NCBI RefSeq assembly: GCF_018294505.1
Contig: NC_057809.1
Location: forward strand, 140,094,979-140,158,978
Length of the DNA: 64,000 bases
Direction of reading: 5' to 3'
From: Triticum aestivum
Lineage: Eukaryota > Streptophyta > Magnoliopsida > Poales > Poaceae
A program made the position numbers and the translations under genes. Below the pieces are notes generated by a model, which was not told the origin of the DNA, did no database searches, and saw only the letters and a program-made list of their open reading frames with translations. Shown one piece after another: positions 55,205-64,000 of the stretch. Within the stretch, counting starts at the first letter, position 1. Every line of letters begins with the position of its first letter.

Positions 55205-57237
55205 ACCTTTGCTTGTCCTCAAGCAATTCAGTTGACAAACTGAAAGTCATAAAGAAAAACTTTTACAAACTCTGTTTGCTCTTATTGTTGAAAATATGTA
55301 AAGCTAGCATTCAAGTTTTCAGCAAAGATTATGAACTAACCATATTCACAATAACGCATAGGTCTCATGTTTACTCATATCAATGGCATAATCAACTAGT
55401 GAGCAATAATAATAAATCTCGGATGACAACACTTTCTCAAAACAATCATAGTATGATATAACAAAATGGTATCTCGCTAGCCCTTTCTGAGACCGCAAAA
55501 CATAAATGCAGAGCACCTTTAAAGATCAAGGACTGACTAGACATTGTAATTCATGGTAAAAGAGATCCCGTCAAGTTGTATTCAATGTAAACTAACAGTA
55601 ATGAATGCAAATGACAGCGGTGCTCTCCAACTAGTGCTTTTTAATAAGAGGATGATGACTCAACATAAAAGTAAATAGATAGGCCCTTCGCAGAGGGAAT
55701 CAGGGATTTGTAGAGGTGCCAGAGCTCGGTTTTGAAATAGAGGTCAATAATATTTTGAGCGGTATACTTTCATTGTCAACATAACAACCAAGAGATGGCG
55801 ATATCTTCCATGCTACACACATTATAGGCGGTTCCCAAACAGAATGGTAAAGTTTATACTCCCCCTTCCACCAACAAGCGTCAATCCATGGCTTGCTCGA
55901 AACGACGAGTGCCTCCAACTAACAAGAGTACCAGGGGGAGTTTTGTTTGCAATTATTTTGATTTGATTTGCATAAAGCATGGGACTGGGCATCCCGGTGA
56001 CCAGCCATTTTCTCGTGAGTGAGGAGCGGATTCCACTCCTCTTGAGAATAACCCGCCTAACATGGAAGATACAGACAACCCTAGTTGATACATGAGCTAT
56101 TCGAGCATACAAAACAGGATATTTATTTGAAGGTTTAGAGTTTGGCACATACAAATTTACTTGGAACTACAGGTAGATACCGTATATAGGTAGGTATGGT
56201 GGACTCATATGGAATAACTTTGGGGTTTATGGAGTTGGATGCACAAGCAGTATTCCCGCTTAGTACAAGTGAAGGCTAGCAAAAGACTGGGAAGCGACCA
56301 GCTAGAGAGCGACAACAATCATGAACATGCATTAAAATTAATCAACACCGAATGCAAGCATGAGTAGGATATAATCCACCATGAACATAAATATTGTGAA
56401 GGATATATTGATTTTGTTTCAACTACATGCGTGAACATGTGCCAAGTCAAGTCACTTAAATCATTCAGAGGAGGATAGCACCCTACCATACCACATCACA
56501 ACCATTTTAATAGCATGTTGGCACGCAAGGTGAACCATTATAAGCTCCTAGCTAATCAAGCATGGCACAAGAAACTATGATCTCTAGTTGTCATTGCAAA
56601 CATGTTTATTCATAATAGGCTGAATCAGGAACGATGAACTAATCATTTTACAAAAACAAGAGAGGTCGAGTTCATACCAGCTTTTCTCATCTCAGTCAGT
56701 CCATCATATATCGTCATAATTGCCTTTCACTTGCACGACCGAACGATGTGGATAATAATAATAGTGCACGTGCATTGGACTAAGTTGGAATCTGCAAGCA
56801 TTCAATAAACAGGAGGAGACAAGGCAATACGGGCTCTTTTGTCAGATCAACAATAATGCATATAAGAGCCACTTCAACAATTTAATTATGGTCTTCTCCT
56901 ATCGACCCCCAAAGAAAAGAAAAGAAATAAAACTATTTACACGGGAAATCTCCCAACAAGCAAAAGAAGAACATGAAATCTTTTTGGGTTTTCTTTTTAA
57001 TTACTACTACAAGCATGGAAATTAGAACTAATTAAAAGCTACAACTATTTTTTTTTGTTTTTTCTTAAGGTTTTTTAAACACACATGAAGAAAGCGTAAA
57101 AAGGAAAGTAAACTAATCATGGATGATACGATGAAAAGGTATGAGCACCGACATCTAGCAATGAGTGTATGAACATGAATGTAATGTCGGTGAGAAATAC
57201 GTACTCCCCCAAGCTTAGGCTTTTGGCCTAAGTTGGT
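55205..57237 (-). other. Non-coding 3' region of the element
   Basis: AT-rich, typical of the long gap between the last ORF and the 3' LTR in this group. The phrase CTCCCCCAAGCTTAGGC recurs at 57205-57221 just after the ORF, a second PPT-like motif about 2 kb from the first. The open frame at 55048-55461 spans the LTR border and is not a gene. Confidence 0.65.
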
Positions 57238-58323
57238 CTATGGCCACTGTTGGCCTGGCGGATATCCATAGTAATAGTTGGGGTCGTACTGCGAAGAAGA
57301 AGACTCTGGTTTCCACTGGTTGGCAATCATCTCCGGATCCCAATGGTAATTAGGGTCAACCTGTGGTTTCGAATCTGGCTCTGTGGCTGATGTAGGGTTC
57401 CGGTAGGCGTGAATAGCCTCTAACAGAACAAGGTACTTACCTGCAGATAAATCAAACAAGGAAGGAGCAGGCAGGGTAATAGTCTCAGGATGATGTTTAT
57501 CAAAGAACAATTTGTATTTAAGCTCTCCTTCCCTATTCTTAACTATAAAATCATGTGCCACCATACTCCTATAATCTAAATAAACGGTGGGCAACAATTT
57601 TTCTTCCTTCTCATAATACCTAATAGGTATGTTGAAATGTGCAGCTAGGCGTGAAGCATAAATGCCTCCAAAGATGGGCCCCTTGGTACGGTTCAGACTT
57701 AACCGTTTAGCAATAATACCGCCCATTCTAATAGAGTTATCACCGAATAAACCATGGAACAAAATAAGAATATCAGGAATACTAAGGTTTCCACAGTTTT
57801 CGTGACCAATTAAGCAATGACTAGCAAATATTGCAAAGTAGCATAAAATAGGAAAATGTATGCTAGTGATTCGTGCATCGGAAACCTTCCTCCTTTCCCC
57901 TACGGTGATGGTATCAATAAACCCTTCCACATCGTCACGATGTGGTTCCTCTACGCTGCCCTAGAAAGGGATCAAACAAACCCGACAAAAATCATAAAGT
58001 GACATCTCCTTATGCTCATCATATAAATAAAATTCCACCGTAGGTGGTGAGCTCCTAGCATGGAAATGAAAGTTTTGCACAAAGATATTGGTGAGTAAGA
58101 GATACTGTTCGCGTCGGTCGTGGAGGAAGGCGGTGAGGCCTGCATTCTCAGCCAATTCATAAAAATCTTCATAAATCCCGGCTGCTCTCAAGAAATCATC
58201 GGAGGGCCATTCACACGGCCTAACCTCCGCGGTGCGAGGCAGATTATACTTGGGTTTCCTTGCTTCTTCATTTTGCTTTTCCTTCGAGCTTCGGCTCGAT
58301 GAGCCCCTCAAAAATCTCTTCAT
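57238..58323 (-). pseudogene. Accessory ORF of Athila/Sabrina-type elements, one stop
   Basis: ATG at 58323 on the minus strand, MKRFLRGSSSRSSKEKQ. The frame is open to 57238 except for one TAG at 57963-57961, after CRVCLIPF. Parts: a basic Ser/Arg-rich start, a conserved block (PCEWPSDDFLRAAGIYEDF, then REQYLLLTNIFVQNFHF), a middle with FPILCYFAIFASHCLIG, and a Pro/Tyr/Gln-rich tail (YYYGYPPGQQWP). It lies between pol and the 3' LTR, where Athila-type elements carry an extra ORF. No membrane anchor is evident. Function unknown. The stop lies in a CAG-like context, so a single C-to-T change would explain it. Confidence 0.65.
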
Positions 58324-59033
58324 TATTTTCTGAAATTTTCAGTAACTTCAAAATAAAAGTGAACCAAGCTCAACAAAATTGATAGCAACAAGTCCTACAA
58401 GTGCCTAGAGCCTATATCATGCATCAAAACTACTTTTGACCATATAAATTTGACATGCAAGCTCAAGAACATGGTCACCTACGCAGCATAAATTTGCAAT
58501 GAATAAAGCACTAGAACAAAAACTAATTTGACCAATAGAGGAGTCACATACCAAGGAACAATCTTCCCAAGCAGTTTTGTGAGAGGTGCTTTCGGCAAGG
58601 AGATCGAAAATGACAGCAAAATGAGCTAGAACTCGTGCTTGAGCTGGGTATTCGTGTTTGTAGGAGGAAGAAGAAGTGTGTGGGTGCAGGAATAAGTGGA
58701 GGAGGTCCACCATGGGCCCACGAGGCAGGGGCGCGCCCTCCACCCTCGTGGCCAGGTGGATGACCCCCCTACTGTGTTCTCATTGCCAAATATTCTCAAA
58801 TATTCTAGAAAAAAAATCATATTTAAATTTCAGGGCATTTGGAGAACTTTTATTTTTGGGGTATTTTTTATATTGCACGGATAATCAGATAACAAACAGA
58901 AAATACTTATTTTTATTTTATTTAATATAAATAACAGAAAGTAAAAGGAGGGTACACAGAGTCGTGCCTTCTAGTTTCATCCATCTCATGCTCATCAAAA
59001 GGAATCCACTAACAAGGTTGATCAGGTCTTGTT
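58324..59033 (-). other. Element interior upstream of the accessory ORF
   Basis: Non-coding. It contains a further copy of the GC-rich palindromic block (GGGCCCACGAGGCAGGGG...CCACCCTCGTGG, 58709-58750) otherwise seen in the LTRs. It ends at the BARE-like LTR start; TTGTT at 59029-59033 is the candidate TSD. Confidence 0.5.
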
Positions 59034-60742
59034 TGTTGGAAATATGCCCTAGAGGCAATAATAAAATTATTATTATTATATTTCCTTGTTCATGATAATT
59101 GTCTATTGTTCATGCTATAATTGTGTTATCCGGAAATCATAATACATGTGTGAATACATAGACCATAACATGTCCCTAGTAAGCCTCTAGTTAACTAGCT
59201 CGTTGATCAATAGATAGTCACGGTTTCCTGACTATGGACATTGGATGTCATTGATAACGGGATCACATCATTAGGAGAATGATGTGATGGACAAGACCCA
59301 ATCCTAAGCATAGCACAAGATCGTGTAGTTCGTTTGCTAAAGCTTTTCCAATGTCAAGTATCATTTCCTTAGACCATGAGATCGTGTAACTCCCGGATGC
59401 CGTAGGAGTGCTTTGGGTGTACCAAACGTCACAACGTAACTGGGTGACTATAAAGGTATACTACAGGTATCCCGAAAGTATCTGTTGGGTTGACACGGAT
59501 CGAGACTGGAATTTGTCACTCCGTATAACGGAGAGGTATCTTTGGGCCCACTCGGTAATGCATCATCATAATGAGCTCAATGTGACCAAGTGTTTGGTCA
59601 TGGGATCATGCATTACGGTACGAGTAAAGTGACTTGCCGGTAACGAGATTGAACGAGGTATTGGGATACCGACGATCGAATCTCGGGCAAGTAACATACC
59701 GATTGACAAAGGGAATTGAATACGGGATTGATTGAATCCCCGACATCATGGTTCATCCGATGAGATCATCGTGGAACATGTGGGAGCCAACATGGGTATC
59801 CAGATCCCGTTGTTGGTTATTGACCGTAGAGTCGTCTCGGTCATGTCTGCGTGTCTCCCGAACCCGTAGGGTCTACACACTTAAGGTTTGGTGACGCTAG
59901 GGTTGTAGAGATATTAGTATGTGGTAACCCAAAAGTTGTTCGGAGTCCCGGATGAGATCCCGGATGTCACGAGGAGTTCCGGAATGGTCCGGAGGTGAAG
60001 ATTTATATATAGGAAGTCCAGTTTCGGCCATCGGGAAAGTTTCGGGGGTAATCGGTATTGTACCGGGAGCACCGGAAGGGTCCCGGGGGTCCACCGGGTG
60101 GGGCCACCTATCTCGGAGGGCCCCATGGGCTGAAGTGGGAGGGGAACCAGCCCCTGGTGGGCTGGTGTGCCCCCCATGGGCCTCCCCCTGCACCTAGGGT
60201 TGGAAACCCTAGGGGTGGGGGCGCCCCACTTGACTTGGGGGGCAAGCCCCCCTTGGCCGCCGCCCCCCCTTGGAGATTGGATCTCCTAGGGCCGGCGCCC
60301 CCCCTAGGGGCCCTATATATAGTGGGGGGAGGGAGGGCAGCCGCACCAAGTCTCTGGCGCCTCCCTCTCCCCACGTAACACCTCTATCTTTCTCGTTGGA
60401 GCTTGGCGAAGCCCTGCCGAGATCACCGCTGCTTCCACCACCACGTCGTCGTGCTGCTGGATCTCCATCAACCTCTCCTTCCCCTTGCTGGATCAAGAAG
60501 GAGGAGACGTCTTCCCAACTGTACGTGTGTTGAACGCGGAGGTGCCGTCCGTTCGGCTCTTGGTCATCGGTGATTTGGATCACAACGAGTACGACTCCAT
60601 CAACCCCATTCTCTTGAACGCTTCCGCTCGCGATCTAGAAGGGTATGTAGATGCACTCCCCTCTCCCTCGTTGCTAGATGACTCCATAGATTGATCTTGG
60701 TGATGCATAGAAAATTTTAAAATTATGCTACGTTCCCCAACA
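59034..60742 (+). repeat. 5' LTR of the second BARE-like element
   Basis: 1709 bp, TGTTGGAAATATGCC to TTCCCCAACA. TATATATAG at 60314-60322 is the TATA box. It differs from the 7430-type LTR by many substitutions (for example at 59581-59620) and by a different GC-rich segment at 60110-60300, marking a separate subfamily. Confidence 0.9.
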
Positions 60743-60743
60743 G

Positions 60744-62012
60744 TGGCATCATGAGCTAGGTCTATGCGTAGTTTCTTTGCACGAGTAGAACAGAAGTTGT
60801 TGTGGGCGTTGATTTTGTCAATTTACTTGCCATTACTAGTCTTATCTTGATTCGGCGGCATCGTGGGATGAAGCGGCCCGGGCCGACCTTACACGTATGC
60901 TTACGTGAGACTGGTTCCACCGACTGACATGCACTAGTTGCATAAGGTGGCTAGCGGGTGTCTATCTCTCCCACTTTAGTCGGATCGGATTCGATGAAAA
61001 GGGTCCTTATGAAGGGTAAATAGAAATTGGCATATCACGTTGTGGTTTTGGCGTAGGTAAGAAATGTTCTTGATAGAAACCTATAGCAGCCACGTAAAAA
61101 CTTGCAACAACAATTAGAGGACGTCTAACTTGTTTTTGCAGCATGTGCCATGTGATGTGATATGGCCAAAAGGATGTGATGAATGATATATGTGATGTAT
61201 GAGATTGATCATGTTCTTGTAATAGGAATCACGACTTGCATGCCGATGGGTATGACAACCGGCAGGAGCCATAGGAGTTGTCTTAATTTATTTATGACCT
61301 GCGTGTCAACATAAATGTCATGTAATTACTTTACTTTATTGCTAAACCGTTAGCCATAGTAGTAGAAGTAATAGATGGCGAGCTAACTTCATGAAGACAC
61401 GATGATGGAGATCATGGTGTCATGCCGGTGACGATAATGATCATGGCGCCCCGAAGATGGAGATCAAAAGGAGCAAATGATATAGGCCATATCATGTCAC
61501 TATTTGATTGCATGTGATGTTTATCATGTTTTACATCTTATTTGCTTAGAACGACGGTAGCTTAAATAAGATGATCCCTCACATAATTTCAAGAAAGTGT
61601 TCCCCCTAACTGTGCACCGTTGCGAAGGTTCGTTGTTTCGAAGCACCACGTGATGATCGGGTGTGATAGATTCTAACGTTCGAATACAACGGGTGTAAGC
61701 CAGATTTACACACGCAATACACTTAGGTTGACTTGACGAGCCTAGAATGTACAGACATGGCCTAGGAACACGGAAGACCGAAAGGTCGAACATGAGTCGT
61801 ATAGAAGATACGATCAACATGAAGATGTTCACCGATGATGACTAGACCGTCTCACGTGATGATCGGACACGGCCTAGTTGACTCGGATCATGTATCACTT
61901 AGATGACTAGAGGGATGTCTGTCTGAGTGGGAGTTCATTAAATAATTTGATTAGATGAACTTAATTATCATGAACTTAGTCTAAAATCTTTGCAATATGT
62001 CTTGTAGATCAA
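60744..62012 (+). promoter_or_regulatory. Primer binding site and long leader
   Basis: PBS TGGCATCATGAGCTAGG (60744-60760), then a leader of about 1.25 kb with no long frame. The nested copy at 7430 has the first 170 bases of this leader and the gag start, but lacks the middle. In BARE-type elements this leader holds packaging and dimerisation signals; none is pinpointed here. Confidence 0.65.
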
Positions 62013-62825
62013 ATGGCCCACGCTAATGTTGCCCTCAACTTCAACGCGTTCCTAGAGAAAACCAAGCTGAAAGACGATGGCAGCAACTACACGGACTGGG
62101 TCCGTAACCTGAGGATTATCCTCATAGCTGCCAGGAAAGCATATGTCCTTGATGCACCGCTAGGTGAAGCACCTGTTTTCCCTGCAGAACAAGATGTTAT
62201 AAATGCTTGGCAAACACGTAGTGATGATTACTCCCTGGTTCAGTGCGGCATGCTTTACAGCTTAGAACCAGGGCTCCAAAAGCGTTTTGAGCAACACGGA
62301 GCATATGAGATGTTCCAAGAGCTGAAAATGGTTTTCCAAGCTCACGCTCGGGTCAAGAGATATGAAGTCTCCGACAAGTTCTATAGTTGTAAGATGGAGG
62401 ACAACAGTTCTGTCAGCAAGCACATACTCAAAATGTGTAGGCTGCATAACCGCTTGTCTCAGCTAGGAGTTAATCTCCCGGATGATGCGGTCATTGACAG
62501 AATCCTTCAGTCGCTCCCACCTAGCTACAAGAGTGTGATGAAATTCAATATGCAGGGGATGGAAAAGACCATTCCTGAGGTATATTCAATGCTGAAATCA
62601 GCGGAGGTGGAAATCAAAAAGGAACATCAAGTGTTGATGGTTAATAAAACCACTAAGTTCAAGAAAGGCAAGGGTAAAAAGAACTTCAAGAAGGACGGCA
62701 AGGGAGTTGCCGCACCCGATAAGCAAGCTGGCGAGAAGAAGTCAAAGAATGGACCCAAGCCTGAGACTGAGTGCTTTTATTACAAGGAAACGATCACTGG
62801 AAGCGGAATTGCCCCAAGTACTTAG
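62013..62825 (+). pseudogene. Copia gag (UBN2-type), zinc knuckle broken by a frameshift
   Basis: ATG at 62013, MAHANVALNFNAFLEKTKL. The capsid-like UBN2 region covers about residues 15-210 (WVRNLRIILIAARKAYVL, QSLPPSYKSVM), then a Lys/Gly-rich basic region. The zinc knuckle CX2CX4HX4C is damaged: the second Cys codon is TAC (Tyr). A one-base loss near 62788 moves the remaining His and Cys (NDHWKRNC) to the other frame, ending this frame at 62825. Gag packages RNA in particles, so this copy likely cannot do so normally. Confidence 0.85.
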
Positions 62826-64000
62826 CGGAAAAGAAGGCTGACAATACCAAAGGTATATGTGATATACATGTTATTGATGTGTACCTTACCAGTGCTCATA
62901 GTAGCTCCTCGGTATTTGATACCGGTGCAGTTGCTCATATTTGTAACTCAAAATAGGAACTACGGAATAAACGGAGACTGGCGAAGGACGAGGTGACGAT
63001 GCGCGTCGGGAATGGTTCCAAGGTCGATGTGATCGCTGTCAGCACGCTGCCTCTTCAGTTACCTACAGGATTAGTTTTAAACCTCAATAATTGTTATTTA
63101 GTACCAGCTTTGAGCATGAACATTGTATCTGGATCTCGTTTAATGCGAGATGGCAACTCATTTAAATCTGAGAATAATGGTTGTTCTATTTATATGAGAG
63201 ACATGTTTTATGGTCATGCCCCGCTGGTCAATGGTTTATTCTTATTTAATCTCGAACGTGATGTTACACACATTCATAGTGTGAATGCCAAAAGATGTAA
63301 GGTTGATAATGATAGTCCCACATACTTGTGGCACTGCCGCCTTGGTCACATTGGTGTCAAACGCATGAAGAAACTCCATGCAGATGGACTTTTGGAGTCT
63401 CTTGATTATGAATCATTTGACACGTGCGAACCATGCCTCATGGGTAAAATGACCAAGACTCCGTTCTCCGGAACAATGGAGCGAGCAACCAACTTATTGG
63501 AAATCATACATACTGATGTGTGCGGTCCAATGAGCGTTGAGGCTCGTGGTGGCTATCGTTATGTCCTCACCCTCACTGATGACTTAAGTAGATATGGGTA
63601 TGTCTACTTAATGAAACACAAGTCTGAGACCTTTGAAAAGTTCAAGGAATTTCAGAGTGAGGATGAGAATCAACGTGACAGGAAAATCAAGTTCTTACGA
63701 TCAGATCGTGGGGGAGAATATTTGAGTCATGAATTTGGCACGCACTTAAGGAAATGTGGAATAGTTTCACAACTCACGCCGCCTGGAACACCACAGTGTA
63801 ATGGTGTGTCCAAACATCATAATCGCACCCTTTTGGATATGGTACGATCTATGATGTCTCTTACCGATCTACCGCTATCATTTTGGGGTTATGCTATAGA
63901 GACTGCCGCATTCACTTTAAATAGGGCTCCGTCGAAATCCGTTGAGACGACACCGTATGAATTATGGTTTGGCAAGAAACCTAAGCTGTCGTTTCTGAAA
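62788..64000 (+). pseudogene. Copia pol: protease and integrase, partial
   Basis: In frame +1 relative to gag. Protease has VFDTGAVAHIC, with the catalytic Asp near 62920. A TAG at 62954-62956 interrupts it. From 62957 the frame is open to the window end: the pre-integrase region (YLWHCRLGHIGVKRMKKLH), then integrase with D at HTDVCGP and D at LRSDRGGEY. The third catalytic position, normally Glu in GVSE, is Lys (AAA, 63812-63814). Integrase inserts the DNA copy; with Lys here it should be inactive. RT lies beyond the window. Confidence 0.85.

Larger units (their letters stand above)
53799..59033 (-). mobile_element. Sabrina/WHAM-like (Athila-type) gypsy element, 3' part, minus strand
   Basis: The minus-strand 3' LTR (55188-53799) starts TGATACGTCTCCATCG and ends CTTGTGGGTTATCA. 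Left flank is GTAGA (53794-53798). Inside lie a PPT, about 2 kb of non-coding sequence, and an ORF at 57238-58323. Pol and the 5' LTR are not in view; the BARE-like element begins at 59034, either inside this element or at its edge. Related to, but distinct from, the element at 28917-49322. Confidence 0.75.
59034..64000 (+). mobile_element. BARE/Angela-like copia retrotransposon, 5' part, continues past the window
   Basis: 5' LTR, primer site, about 1.27-kb leader, gag, protease and integrase are in view. RT, RNase H and 3' LTR lie beyond 64000. The coding region is much better preserved than in the copy at 7430, but has a gag-pol shift, a stop at 62954 and a changed catalytic residue in integrase. 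Confidence 0.9.

Noticed and set aside
55048..55461. 137-codon plus-strand frame
   Set aside because: It spans the border between a minus-strand LTR and its interior, antisense to the element.

Overview
The window is repeat-rich plant nuclear DNA of the kind found between genes in large Triticeae genomes (wheat, Aegilops, barley group). The evidence is nested LTR retrotransposons with BARE/Angela-type and Sabrina/WHAM-type LTRs, a large CACTA DNA transposon, Stowaway-like MITEs, Helitron-like ends, GT-AG introns, and no prokaryotic organisation. Family names are recognised by eye and are tentative; boundaries rest on TG...CA or CACTA termini and target-site duplications (TSDs).

Layout. (1) 1-2154 and 22749-28916 are one older host region: degenerate tandem repeats, one MITE, a few exon-like segments on the minus strand, and CT-rich low-complexity DNA. 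(2) This region is split by a minus-strand Ty3/gypsy element (2155-22748, TSD GTAAG). It carries gag-protease, pol and, beyond pol, an intron-containing ORF on the opposite strand. (3) Nested in it is a complete BARE/Angela-like copia element (7430-14923, also TSD GTAAG) with young LTRs but a ruined interior. (4) 28917-49322 is a plus-strand Sabrina/WHAM-like element without gag or pol. It is interrupted by a 13.4-kb CACTA transposon (32937-46317, TSD AAT), itself interrupted by a solo BARE-like LTR (42018-43757, TSD TCCTC). (5) 49323-53798 is host sequence with two Helitron-like ends, two MITEs, a possible SINE tail and a small two-exon gene cut at 53798. (6) The cut is the insertion of a minus-strand Sabrina/WHAM-like element (53799 to at least 59033). 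(7) Next to or inside that lies the 5' part of a BARE/Angela-like copia element (59034-64000), which runs off the window.

How the parts relate. Nesting gives a relative chronology: host repeats, then gypsy, then BARE copy; and Sabrina-like element, then CACTA, then solo LTR. Most coding regions are broken. The gypsy pol keeps one frame over 3.5 kb but has eight stops, all explicable by C-to-T or G-to-A changes. The CACTA transposase has three in-frame stops. The second CACTA gene joins a Transposase_24-like region, a proline-rich linker and a C48 (Ulp1-like) protease remnant.

The best candidate for an under-described function is a small, apparently intact two-exon gene in the CACTA (33698-34142). 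It predicts a 119-residue coiled-coil protein with one C-terminal membrane anchor. Also notable are duplicated promoter/subterminal modules within the same element, repeated polypurine-tract-like motifs and a perfect hairpin in the Sabrina-like element, a mosaic solo LTR, and a catalytic Glu-to-Lys change in a copia integrase for which the sister copy in this window shows the ancestral state. No tRNA, rRNA or CRISPR array was seen.
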